Shown here piece after piece: positions 23,465-34,337 of a DNA stretch of 64,000 nt. The notes under the pieces are model-generated. The model worked only from the letters and a program-made list of their open reading frames with translations, searched no databases and was not told the origin of the DNA. Position 1 is the first letter of the stretch. Each line of letters begins with the position of its first letter. The stretch comes from Paragyromitra xinjiangensis (lineage: Eukaryota > Ascomycota > Pezizomycetes > Pezizales > Discinaceae). Position numbers and translations under genes: made by a program. The stretch covers positions 1,488,001 to 1,552,000 of the forward strand of contig JBCAMK010000006.1 in the NCBI GenBank assembly GCA_038503065.1, read 5' to 3'.

Positions 23465-26297
23465 TTACACAGGACATTCGTATTGGTCGCTCCAGACAAC
23501 CCTCTGTGTCATTGCAAGGTCGAGCAACCAATCCGACTTGTAGATAACTGCATCTTTCCCAGCGCTCTTCGCAATCTTAAGAAATGTGTTCCACAGTTTC
23601 TTATCCCCGACATCATCCCCGCTCAGCAAAACTAACTTATCGCTATCAGGGGCATTCGTAGCTTTCTTCGCCATTCGGAAAGCAATACAAACTCCTCCAT
23701 TAGCCTCCACAATCTTCCTATACGTCTCAAAACCACCATGTACTCCAGGAGCACAGTAGATCGTCTGTCCTTGCAGAAGTTTACCGCCATTTTGGCGAGC
23801 TCGTTCTAGTGACTTTTTTAGATTCATTCTAAGCCTTTCTTCTCCCTCAGAATCACGCAGAATAAATGGTTCTGGATCCACGACCCGCCCTTCCTCCAGA
23901 CAAGCTTGTGGCCACTCAGTAGAGACAACGGTCGGTGCCCTGGCTAGAGCACAACAAAATTTTTCTGTCCGAACAATATGGGGAGCTGCCAGATGTGTGC
24001 AAGCTGCGGGGTCAGCGACGCATTGTATCCCAATGTCCGCAAGTCCTTTCTGCGTATTCATTAATGTCAAGCTTGGTGGTAAAACTATCTTGTCCGAAAT
24101 TTGCCTACCTTGTCCGCCTCTTCTTTTTGAGGGTTATCCACCCAGTCACGATACGCAGTCATGAGCAAATACACAGCTGGTCTTGGTCTTTTCTTTCCCT
24201 TCTTTGACCCTGATTTCGCTTCATCCTCACTTATACTGATAGCGCTCACTGATGCTGTCCTTTTTCTCAACAAAGCCGGTTCCTCAGTTGGGCTTCCGCT
24301 TCTCCGTCTTCGACCGCCACCCATGAAACCTCCCTTCCTTTTCTGCTCCTTTTGATACTTCATCACATCCGGCATTATTGAGTCGTGTAGCCTAGCTGCT
24401 GCTTGTTCTTTTGCCTTCCTCCCACTACTCGAAGTAGAAAGAGGGGTCTCCGAAAGGTCGACTCGGCTCCATCTTGAAGGCGTAGATACTTTTGTCGGCT
24501 GCTTCACGCTTGGCTTGCCAGTCACCGTCTGCGGTGTCACGGGCCGCTGATTGATCGAATACATTCGTGGGCTCCTCATTTCTCCATTACCGGAGACCTT
24601 ACGCTGTACCAACGATCCATCCACCGCGGTATTGTTGCTTTGATTTACGTCTATATTCATCGCATCCTCATCCTTCCCATGAGACAATTCCAGAGCATTC
24701 GGATCAATGGATGTCTGGCCAACAACTTCCATCAGATTTGTCCGTGGGGGGAAGAGGCTGTACTTCGGATTCGTCAAACTTTGGACTTGCCACTTAGCGT
24801 ATGACTCTTCAAGCCAAAGATGGTTGACCATGTGGATGTTCCATTCCCTAGCAGCGGTGCATTTCTCGCTATGGCTCCTATAAATGTCTAGTGTAAATAC
24901 AAAACCAACCAATTCAATTCTGAGCTAATTTGGTACCTTGCCGTGATGAGATGTGTATTATCAGCTTTCATCGATTTGGTAAACTTAGCTCCGCATGCCT
25001 CGATAAGGTTCTCCAAATATAGCCGTGCGTCACCACCGTAATTTGATACGGTTATTACCTGACACCCGTCAGAATAGTTTTTCTCGTGTTTAGAAACTCC
25101 TCACATTTCCATGCATCCCCGGCAACCCGCCTCTCACGATCGGGTAATGAAGCAATTTCCGCAGTGGGGACGCCCATTCACCATGAGCAAACATCCAATA
25201 CAACCAAGTCAAGTTACCTATATCTATCCCATTCTGGTGTGCGTGCATATAATCTGCCCCTTCTCGGAATTGGCCAACATAGGTATTTGCATCCACGATT
25301 TTTTCCACGATCTCACCCTTTGCCTGCCGGATAATTGCGAATATAACAGCCCGTAGCCGTGTGCTCAACCCTAAATCATCGCCGAGTTTTATTCTCTTAT
25401 ATGCAAACACCGCAAAGTTAGGCCGTGGAGAAGGCGGATCATAAGCCATCGGACCACCGTTATGAGCATGGCTGTACGATAGGTCTGGGCCCTTCGGCAG
25501 TGGTACGGGTTCTGAGCTGTCAATGCGTTCGATTTCAGGATTTGGAAGAAGATACGGAGCCTCATCAATACGACGGTTGATCTTGAGACAGTCATCGAAC
25601 CAATGCGGAAGAACAATCTTAACAGCCAGTTTTTTGGTGACAGCTTGCCTACATTTGTCCTAAACGTGCAAAAAATCATCACCCATCAGTTCATTGCGCA
25701 GAATCTCCCTTTGGCGAACCCCCCAAACTCACATTATCCATATTCAAAGCTACTATATGAGTAGTAAATTTAGTCAAGTTGCTCGAATATTGGCCACCCA
25801 TAGCTATAACACCGCCACATATCGCCTCTTTGTCACCTGTAGGCAACTCTGCCACTGTGGCCATGACCCCAGAGAAAAAGAACCGAGGGTCTGGGTTATA
25901 TGGTCGAATATGGGCCAGGCGTTTTTTCTGTAGAGATACCTTGACCCACCCAGGAGTGACCACAGGAATCATAAACTTCTCCGCTTCCGCATAGCCAGGA
26001 AAGTCGATATTTGCCGAAATTATGTGGCTAACTTCTCCTAGATCTATACGCACATTTGAATGTACTGTATCTAATGGTGGAGCTTCTCGTGCACCGTTTC
26101 CGACGAGCATAAGGGCGGTCTGCGAGGAAATATAAGCAAAAGCTAAACCACGACAGAGAATCCAGTATTCAAACCTGACGGGCCTCCTGATGTGGAAGGA
26201 TCTGGCTCTCAACAATGTGGAAGACAACCTCATTGAATAGTGCAGGAGCGGACCGCTCGTCCATTGTACTATCCGGGCCAGGGGCGGACATTACCAT
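23465..26297 (-). CDS. RTT107: Rtt107/Brc1-type multi-BRCT genome-stability protein
   Basis: Proteins of this family bind gamma-H2A through C-terminal BRCT domains and scaffold repair of stalled replication forks. Six exons on the minus strand: 26175-26297, 25733-26119, 25105-25659, 24937-25058, 24109-24877 and 23465-24049, giving 846 residues. The N-terminal BRCT tandem contains FNEVVFHIVESQILP, DFPGYAEAEKFMIPVVTPGWV and VKIVLPHWFDDCL. A middle pair includes WLYWMFAHGEW and VITVSNYGGDARLYLENLI with NIHMVNHLWLEESY. A Lys/Arg-rich linker (GGRRRRSGS, KKGKKRPRP) with likely nuclear localisation signals follows, then the C-terminal BRCT pair ending near SDWLLDLAMTQ. Two in-frame ATGs (26297 and 26291) are possible starts. 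Ordinary intact gene. Confidence 0.9.
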
Positions 26298-27128
26298 TAC
26301 GAGTCGCTAGGTACTCCGGAGAATGAGGCAAAGAGAAAGATACTTGCAAATTTCTGCTAGTTGAAAGTAACTTAGAGAAAAGAGGAGGGCCAGAAAGGAT
26401 GGCGGTGGGAGTCGGTTTGTCGCGAAACGCGTATGAGTCGCGAATCACTCAAATACCTTGGCATGTATTAGTCAGCAAATGAACCAACTTTTGACTTACC
26501 ATATGCTGGCTAAAAACTTTATTAGACCACCTGCTCGCCCTAGGGATCCAATCCTTATAAGTATCAGATATATGCCATAGCTATTACCTGTATAAACTAC
26601 GCCCAAGCCAATAACCCGTTAGGTTACCTGATCTGACCCTTTTCTGCTCCAAAGTCTGTAACCACAAAAGCTAGACCTATATAGTATAGTAAGAAACCTA
26701 GATAGTAAATCGTTTGCACAGTCAAAGGATGCTTTGGCCAGAGGATTTTGTACGGCTCAAAGAAAGATTCGGTACGCTGCGGCGTGGGATAGTAGAGTAC
26801 CAGTGCACTTGGAGGCGAAGGTAAGTCTGCCCCTCCGTAGAATGTATATCCGCTAAAGGTCCTATCTACATGTAATTTAATTGAGCTCCCCCTCTTTTCT
26901 GGATGAAACATTATACATAAAAATAAAAAAATCTACCCACAGGCAGCTAGTCGCGGCAGTGAAAAACCCGGTTACCAGCTCAGCTTACGACTAAGAGAAC
27001 CAATAAAAAATTGCGGTAGAAGTAGAGAAACAAGGAAATTTTCGCGAAAGAGCAATTCCAATTCTACCTAATTACATGTATAGGAGGACTACATGGTATT
27101 AAGCATGTCGGCGCACTGCCGCCTAGTG
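26298..27128. other. Intergenic, upstream of the BRCT gene
   Basis: No supported gene. A 95-codon minus-strand frame (26624-26911) with one hydrophobic stretch is open but matches nothing I recognise. Confidence 0.4.
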
Positions 27129-27242
27129 GTACTCGTACCGCCGAAAAGTCTTCGTGTCACGTGATGGATAACATGCAGTTAAACTTCAAGAACTGGCAGT
27201 TATCTACACGTGACACGAAGGCTTTTCAGCAGCACGAGTACA
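27129..27242. repeat. Fold-back repeat with CACGTG in both arms
   Basis: Two arms of about 52 nt (27129-27180 and about 27191-27242) are imperfect reverse complements separated by roughly 10 nt. Both contain CTTCGTGTCACGTG or its complement and TACTCGT near the outer edge. The arms could form a long hairpin. No coding sequence and no clear target-site duplication. Confidence 0.65.
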
Positions 27243-27318
27243 TGTAGCCTTATTCCACCACCTACACAAAATTCAGGCCTTGACAACAGTAGACACCAAG
27301 CCCTCAAATGCTATAAAA

Positions 27319-27781
27319 GAGCAAAAGTTCAATCTACCCCTGACGATCAAGATCTGGCTTAATCTACCCTTCGGATTTAACCTACCCTTATGAAACTATG
27401 TATATCTCTTTTCGACACCATTCATCACTTCCCACCACGGCCGCCATCCATGAAAGTCAGCAGTTCCTTTCCAATGAGGCCTTGTATCTAGGGGTGTCTC
27501 CTAATAGCAGCAAAGTAGAAAAAAGAGACAGCCCTGATGTTGTGCTCAAGCAGAGGGACCACAGGTAGGCACGCAAAATGTACATAATTTACTTGCTGTA
27601 AACAGTCTGGTAGCCTTGTAAATGATGTACCTTTAGCTGGAGCCTGGGAGAATGTTGTAGCAGCCACAAATGTTGGTGGAGATCAGGGTACATAAAAAAA
27701 GGTGAGTCTTGGGGGGAGATTAAACCCGAAGGGTAGATTAAACCAGATCTTAATCGTCAAGGGCAGATTGAACTTTTGCTC
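27319..27781. mobile_element. MITE with about 68-bp TIRs and 9-bp target duplication (Mutator-like)
   Basis: The termini are inverted repeats beginning GAGCAAAAGTTCAATCT on each strand and extending about 68 bp with few mismatches. The insert is flanked by identical 9-bp direct repeats GCTATAAAA at 27310-27318 and 27782-27790. Long TIRs with 9-bp duplications are the signature of Mutator-like (MULE) elements. The 463-bp body has no transposase, so it is non-autonomous. The low divergence of the TIRs suggests a fairly recent insertion. Confidence 0.85.
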
Positions 27782-27790
27782 GCTATAAAA

Positions 27791-28654
27791 TCACTCGTTG
27801 CTGAACCCGTTGCCATGCAAGATTAGCGCATAGCATCATTGAACTCTGGACTCAAAGAGCTCTAAACAAGCTGCAGCTGCCCAGGGAAATGATTCCTAAA
27901 AAAATATAGAAAAACGGGATGAGTACTGGAGTTTTCGTCAAAAGTGGGTTGTGCTCGCAACCTCGTCAAGGTGGCTGATTTTGGCGCAAAATAGCAAAAT
28001 CTTTCGTCCTAGTTGCCGTCTGGTATTTATTCATTTAATGAATTTTGGTGGGGTGGTAGAGGGGTTAACAAGGCAGAGGGTACTCTTCCAAATTCTCCAA
28101 AACATCGCTCCTAGTCTTTCATACCCTTAGTTATCGCCCATCATCGTCGACGTCTCTTTGTGTGTTTCTTGAAAGTTAAATACATCTTGTGTCAGGTTAC
28201 TCTACACGTGCACCCAGCCACATTAAGCTACAACCCACAACCCAATACTCGTGATACAATCGGGTATTCAATGGCACAAGGATTCTAATGAAGAGGGACG
28301 TCCTATCGGGTGAACAAGACTCAAAGCAGTGATGTATGGCACTGCCACTTTGTTGATCAGGCCATTTATGGGAGTTTTCGGGCTGTTGATGCCGTTTCTC
28401 ACCATACTCGCTCCATATCTTGATTGGTTCGAATCTCTGTAATATTGAATAACCGATTGTATCACGAGTAGAGTATCCTTTACGCTGGTAAAGCTGCCAA
28501 CTACATAGATGTATACGTAAGGTCAGCGGAAATTATAAATTAGTACTGGGTTTAATCTCATGCTACCATGGCAGCTGCAGAGTACACTCTGCGTAAAGCT
28601 CGTAGGATCTTGTAAAATGAACTTAGGGCTTGAAAGCGGGTTACGAGATTAGAA
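27791..28654. other. Non-coding spacer
   Basis: No gene is seen between the Mutator-like MITE and the first dispersed repeat copy. All frames are short. Confidence 0.4.
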
Positions 28655-28860
28655 AAAGACAAAGACCTAGTCTCGCGCTCACGTTCCAGTCGCCTAGATT
28701 TTTTTCATATTTGATATTAAAGATCTGGATCCTCCCGGTACATTCGCGTCCGGTACTAAAAATAAATAGCAATTTCCCCAAAAGGCCTAGAAGCGAGACT
28801 AACAACGATCTAGGATTCTTAGACGGGCTTAGAATTGAATTATAGACACACATTCCTTTG
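28655..28860 (+). repeat. Dispersed repeat, copy A (inverted relative to copy B)
   Basis: The stretch shares blocks with the reverse complement of 30870-31055: a TCTCGYGC...CACGTTC block, a T-rich run followed by ATATTTG, ATCTGGATYCTCCC, and AAATAGC with CCCAAAAGG and GAGACTA. Substitutions and small indels separate the copies. I see no terminal repeats or coding sequence. It may be a solo LTR or MITE fragment. Confidence 0.6.
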
Positions 28861-29073
28861 TCAGCTGTAAGTTGAGTAGAGTGATGTATTATGACCAATG
28901 TATTATGACTAACTCAACGGCGATTTGGCGTTTTCTATTGTCTAGTTTACGGCTAGCAGGGCCTATGATGGATATCATATCTGGAATAAGGTCTGATATT
29001 CCTTCTAGTGGGTGTGGTGGTACATACATGATTTGAGACTAAATTACCTTATTACTAGTGGGGCTCCTGTGTA

Positions 29074-30574
29074 CTACAATTTTGTTAGTCTTTGCAGGAA
29101 GTCCTCACTCAAATGCCGAAGTCTAGGCGTTTCCAAATCTTTCTCAGCCTCCTTCCCCCATATCTTAATTTGATTGGTTAAATAAGCTGCGGTGAGCTCC
29201 GCTAATCCACCACCAGCCTGTCAGCATTCTTGAGGCGGTCGCCTGGTATTGTCTTTCGTACCTGTGAGAGCGGGAGCCTCAAATGGAATCAAATGCCCAC
29301 ACTCTTCAATAACCTCCATCTTCACTACGCGTGTGTTCTCCATTTTTCTCCTGTTGACAAGTGGTCGCGAGACTGGAGATTTACCACCGACGATATAGAA
29401 CACAGGTGGATTTAGGTACTTCAAGTGTCGAAATGTGGTACCAGGCTCGGGGCACCCAAGTTGAGCTGCGTTTTTGAATTCGGGGCCGGGACGAAGGTAG
29501 GTATATACCTCTTGGTGTTTTGAGGTTGCTAAAGTCACGCCTGTTTTGTCAGGATACGTTGCTGTGGGAAGAGATCGAAAGCCATATTTCTGAAGTAGCA
29601 CTGGTTAATAGCAGAAGGGCTCTGGTGTAAGCAAGGTGCCAGGGGACGTACGATGTGTAAGTCTAAGACACGGGAGTCCCAGGTTTTGTAAAATGGTCTT
29701 GAGCGTAGAAAATTTTCCGCTACTTCTAGGGATGGCCAGATGTCAAGACGTTTGGCAGTTGCCTGAGCGGGGTGTCTGCCGGGGGTAGCGGGGGGGTATT
29801 TGTCGTCTTCTTCCAAAACAGGATCAAGGAGAACCAACGAAGTAAAGAGTGAGGGGTGGATTAGAGCCACGCGAGCTCTGGTGAAGTAATTAGGCATGTA
29901 TCAGCACCGTCAGCGAGAATAGAGGGGCTGCTCTATGCATATAGATCTATTTGGAGACTTATTGCAGGCGGATATATTTACAGGCGGGGGAGTTTCCTTA
30001 CACGGCATGCCCACCAAAGCTATGACCCATACCCACCAAGGGCGGTTGCATTTCTGCACTAAACATGTTCACCATATGTAAGAGGTCTCTGGGAAGGTCA
30101 TTCCAAGAAGCTTATGAGGATCAGATTTATGCCCGGGTTGAACAAGGGTGAGGATCAAAGGAAATCTCACGTTCGTCTCCAAGGAAGAATTCATTAAGAA
30201 CACCAGAGGCACCCTGATGAACGGCGTCGGGGGCCCAGACCGAGCGTATTCTTAAATTTGAATTTTCATAATTTGACAAAAGCTCGTCAAAGAAAGGTTC
30301 ATAGAGCTCCTATAGAGAGCTTTATTTAGCATAAGAATTTATGTGATAGCTGGGTTTTTAATTTGATATTGACCTTGTGAAAGCCATTAGCATGGCAAAA
30401 TATTATCGTGAGATCACCTGGCGATGGGGGATGAAGTAGATGCGAACGAGGGATATATTGATTGATAACAAGCTTGAGCTGTGGAGGATTAATAGCTGCT
30501 GAGGTTGAACCACGTGGGTATCCGCGGATATGGGAGGCAGAAATAGTATGTGGGACAATGTTGAAGAGTGACAT
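29074..30574 (-). CDS. Alpha/beta-hydrolase, Lpx1-like lipase/esterase family
   Basis: Predicted serine hydrolase of the family that includes the peroxisomal lipase Lpx1; the substrate is unknown. Six exons on the minus strand: 30374-30574, 30171-30309, 30002-30110, 29652-29877, 29262-29589 and 29074-29201, giving 376 residues. Seen in order: the oxyanion region FCHANGFHKELYEPFF, the conserved GASGVLNE, PSWNDLPRDLLHMV, the nucleophile elbow GHSFGG, HPSLFTSLVLLDPV, VGGKSPVSR (acid-residue region) and the catalytic-His context EECGHLIPFE. The C-terminus is TKL, which resembles but does not match a canonical PTS1 signal, so peroxisomal targeting is only a possibility. The gene stands alone in a repeat-rich stretch between inverted copies of one repeat. 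All splice sites are GT-AG and the frame is intact. Confidence 0.88.
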
Positions 30575-30829
30575 TTTGGAAGAGTTTTTCTCTGGACAAG
30601 AATTCCGGGAAGGGGATGTGGGTATCTTATGAGATTGGAACGGCCAGCCACACATAAGGGAGGAGTTGAGCCGAGGCTTTTAGTAACTGGAGTTATGCCG
30701 TATAAGTTGGTTGGATCAAAAACTAAACCTAATAGGGTGATATGGAGAGGGCCTTAACCATAGAGACTGTTCTATACCAGGCTCGCTCTCTCTATCGTAG
30801 GTTGTATCTGGCCAGTTTTATACGGTATC

Positions 30830-31062
30830 TATATGTATTGACAGGAGGAAGTTGGTCATGTGTAGGACGAATACATGTAGTGCATTTAGTGTCCTCTTTT
30901 ATAAGACAGAGGATAACGATAGTCTCGATTCTAGACCTTTTGGGAAAATCGCTATTTATTTTGGGTGGTTGACGCGATTTTTCGTGTAGGGAGAATCCAG
31001 ATTTTAAACACCAAATATTGAAAAAATCTGAACGTGGGCACGAGACTGGATAACGAGGCTTG
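30830..31062 (-). repeat. Dispersed repeat, copy B (inverted relative to copy A)
   Basis: Reverse complement of the repeat at 28655-28860, sharing the AAATAGC, CCCAAAAGG, GAGACTA and ATCTGGAT blocks. The two copies flank the hydrolase gene on both sides. Boundaries are approximate because divergence rises at both ends. Confidence 0.6.
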
Positions 31063-31268
31063 AATAACAAACCAACACAAAAGGGACATTAGTTTGTTAG
31101 CCAAGGCCGCCAAGGCTCGTTATTCCGTCTATCCCTTACGCTGGTGCTCAGAGGCTGCCAAATATGTCAACCTCGATCAGGTAGATAAATGGACGATCTT
31201 GCTGTATTGAGGAGTTTCCTAGCCGGATATGGGGCTGAAATGAAACCTTGCACCCAGCCACCAAACTA

Positions 31269-31411
31269 CAGTCGCACCTCGCTATGCCGGAACTCGGTAT
31301 TCCAAATCCCTTGCTGTCTCGTACAAAATACCCTGACCAAAACATTTTTTCTACTGCAAAATAAATTTGCTGTCCCGGATTCTTGATGTCTGGCATAATG
31401 AGGTGCGACTG
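31269..31411. mobile_element. 143-bp TIR element with TA target site (Fot/pogo-type MITE)
   Basis: The ends are CAGTCGCACCTCGCTATGCC and the reverse complement of CAGTCGCACCTCATTATGCC, 18 of 20 matching, flanked by TA at 31267-31268 and 31412-31413. CAGT-type ends with TA duplication are typical of the pogo/Fot group. There is no coding capacity. It is unrelated in sequence to the CATCAGC family and to the 11446 pogo terminus beyond the CAGT start. Confidence 0.8.
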
Positions 31412-32285
31412 TAGTTCTTTTTATTTCCCTTGCTTCAACGGACCCCATTCTCATAATAAATCCTTCTTGAGTCTTCTCAGCACGAGGGAGTCGCAAACAG
31501 TAGCAACTCTCTAAAACTTTCAACGAAAATAGGGGAAAATAGCAAATAAAGATAAAAGAAACATATGTCGTAATCCCTTACCAAACACATATTCTAGCCT
31601 CCCAGGGGGGAAGGGGTGGGCAAGACACTCTCAAGCGTCGAAAATCAAAACCCACGATCATAAAGATTCGCTCGTGATTTAAGTACTGTGCAGTGTTGAT
31701 TGATTGATTGATTTCTTCATTAAGGACATTCACTATATTCGGGTATGACACCCGTGCAGTTTTGATTGATTGATTTATACATTAGGTTCACCTAATCGCT
31801 TGGGCTACATATGGTACTAAATTGTGTAGTGTTGAACGGAATGAATAGATATGCGGTACAAGCGTGTAAAGGTGAATATCCGATAGAGAAAAACGAACGA
31901 ATAGGAGGCCAAAAAGCTATCCATATATAAACCGTAGCCCGACCAATTGAGTGCTTTCCATCATATCGCTCGTTGGTGTACGCCTCAGCCGGGAGAAGCC
32001 CCTTAATACTCAAAACGGACCTAATAGGTATATAACCAAAGAAATGCCTGAAACAGCAGAAAAGCCTACGTAGGTCTAGGAAAGATCAGATAGGAATAAG
32101 CATAATATGAAGTAAATATATCCAGCATGTGGAAACCAGTTCAATTCCTGATTGTAGGGATGCGAGAGAATTTCATTTAGTGATGGGATCGAAAATTTAA
32201 ACATCACAACTGCTCACCCTGATCTATAGTGTTCGCTACTTAAGCTTCTCTTAGTTGGAAGTGTTGCTTTAGAGTGCGTAAGTAT
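31412..32285. other. Non-coding, with short TGAT iterations
   Basis: No gene. Two similar blocks each contain GATTGATTGATT followed by a CATTARG string, spaced about 65 nt apart (near 31700 and 31765). The rest is AT-rich. Confidence 0.4.
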
Positions 32286-32945
32286 ATGTTCTGACCCGTA
32301 TTCCAAGGATGCCCGTTTTAAAACGGATCAGGCCGCTTTGAAAATGGGGGTACTTTGAACATCGGCCGACCCATATACAAAGTGAAGCTATGAGATAACC
32401 GATATTCAAAGGATACACTGTGGAAACACCCTTTCCGATATCACAACTTTAGGGCTGGATGCGTGTATGATTTATCTATATATCTATCTATCTATCTAGT
32501 ATAGAGCACTGGCAAAGGTGCAGTTCCAAGATTCTCTGCAGGTGTAAACTACCCCTCAACCTATTAAGCCCCACCGACACTACGGTGTACATGTAGTATT
32601 ATCTCCGGATATATGTAGTGGAAGAGGAGTATTTTGTAACCACGCCTCTATCCAGATCTAGATCGGAAGGCAGCTTGCATCTTTGCTCACCAATATATGA
32701 TGGAAGAGGGCTTGGGGTTTATTTATATATCACAGCTATACTGAAGTTGCAAGAGCCTAAAGTAGTGCACTACATGTAGTGATTGAGGGGGGACTTGGAA
32801 AATTTTTACTTTAGTGGAATTTTTGAATATCCGCTATCTCTTAGGTTCACTTTGTATATGGGCCGGCCGGTGTTCAAAATGCTCCCATTGTAAAACGGGT
32901 CAACCCATTTTAAAATGGGCATCCTTGGAATACGGGTCAGAACAT
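32286..32945. mobile_element. 660-bp element with terminal inverted repeats of about 125 bp
   Basis: The left end starts ATGTTCTGACCCGTATTCC and the right end (to 32945) is its reverse complement. Similarity continues for about 125 bp, through CCCATATACAAAGTGAA, with scattered differences. The left arm contains the palindrome CCGTTTTAAAACGG and the right arm CCCATTTTAAAATGGG at the same place. The body is non-coding and includes a TCTA microsatellite near 32470-32500. A target-site duplication could not be resolved because weaker similarity continues just outside. Confidence 0.75.
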
Positions 32946-33036
32946 GCATCTAAATGCATCAAACCACCAATACATAGTCGGAGAAAAACAGTGACTTTCC
33001 TGGGTTTTCCTCAACTCCATCTATCTAATCAAAAAA

Positions 33037-33104
33037 AATTAGGGACTTGGGGAGTCGAACCTTTATCCTACCTATCTACCACACACTCTTTACCACCCGG
33101 GCCA
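33037..33104 (-). other. tRNA-derived, Pol III-promoter-like sequence (SINE or tRNA relic)
   Basis: On the minus strand TGGCCCGGGTGG (33104-33093) fits the tRNA A-box with one mismatch. GGTTCGACTCC (33061-33051) fits the B-box consensus exactly. A run of eight T (33038-33031) follows, as in Pol III terminators. The acceptor stem and T-stem do not pair properly, so this is not a functional tRNA as I read it. A tRNA pseudogene or the head of a SINE are the options. Confidence 0.5.
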
Positions 33105-34337
33105 ATCACATCACCTAAATCACTCAGCTGAATGTATTGAATTTGAAAGACTACCAATCAAACCCAGAAATTTGTGTTTTTGATGTCCTTCCTAGTGTCT
33201 GTCTCAGGGAAAACATAGATCGCATGTAACGTATTATACTGCGTACCCGATCATCGTGTAACAGGCCATAGGAACATTAAAGATTAAAAAGTTGTCCCTG
33301 CGGCCCTCTACTTGTTTCTCTCACTGCATAGTACTGCTAAGCCGTTCTAGACATATCTAGATAGCCATCAGAGCCCTCAGAACAAATGTCACCCACCTGA
33401 CCGGTTGCACGATGACGATTGGGTACACGGTATGATAAGTTGCCTGCTAGGGAAAGAAAGGCGTTTGGGGAGTCGTTAGTACATGAAGATAAGTCAGGTG
33501 AAACACTGAAAGCAGATGCTCTCGGAAGCCGCACTATTTCGAATTTTCTGCCATCCTATTTCTTTGAGGGGTGTCCACTCCGATGGATTCCCTCGTGCTG
33601 GAGCTGTGTCGCCGCTATCATTCACTAAATAGGCGCGCATCACTAAAGTGGCGCGCCTAGGGGTTTGATTCTCGAAAGTCGGTTTTAGCATTGTGGCATT
33701 TGTTCGTTTTCTGGGTCAGGGCCAGGTTAAGGCTGTGTTGCCCCCAAGATATCGAATGAATCGACACAAATGAAAAGGCAAATAGGGAAAACTTAGTTGG
33801 GTGGCAAACTCCTGTTGAAAGGACACTTTCCTTTCCACGAGAACTGAGAACGAGTAGCAACACTGTGGTAGGGAGAAAAAAGAGGGACATGGTAAATAGA
33901 ACCTGAAGTTAGTCCCGGTAAGATGCCATGTAGCCAAAACGATAGAGGGGAAGCAAAATTAAGAGGTTGAAACGTTAGGGAGATATTAACAATCATGGAA
34001 AACAAAGAACGCAGAAAACGATTAGCGCCTTATTCGTAAACTGCAAGAACACTAGTGAAAACAGATAAAGCCAAAGAGAAGAGAAAAAAAGTGCCGGTCC
34101 CAATGCAAAAAAAAAAGAAAACCCCCAAAAGCAACGAAAATAATAAGAATCCACGCAGTAATGCCCAGCCCGGAAAGAAAACCCAAAATAGTACACTTTT
34201 GCAGATAAACAAGTTTAAATCTTCCTTGACCTAGACTCGCACCACCGAACGGCTCGCCTTATCAACACCAGTGAGAACAAAAGGAATATAACTGTAGAAC
34301 GTCTCTGATAACTCTAAGGTAATTGTGTATATATTTA
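33105..34337. other. Intergenic
   Basis: No supported gene. Several short minus-strand frames around 33700-34200 encode hydrophobic, T-rich-derived peptides and lack any family feature. The purine-rich plus strand at 34075-34160 explains them. Confidence 0.4.

Noticed and set aside
26624..26911. 95-codon minus-strand frame with a hydrophobic segment
   Set aside because: No family resemblance, no splice partners, and it sits in a repeat-rich spacer. It may be a gene relic, but nothing supports a call.
31690..31785. Two TGAT-rich blocks as a possible tandem element
   Set aside because: The similarity is limited to simple iterations and a few flanking bases, so slippage is sufficient explanation.
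33657..34212. Several hydrophobic minus-strand frames
   Set aside because: They are produced by the purine-rich plus strand; the peptides are low-complexity Phe/Leu/Ser and lack conserved features.
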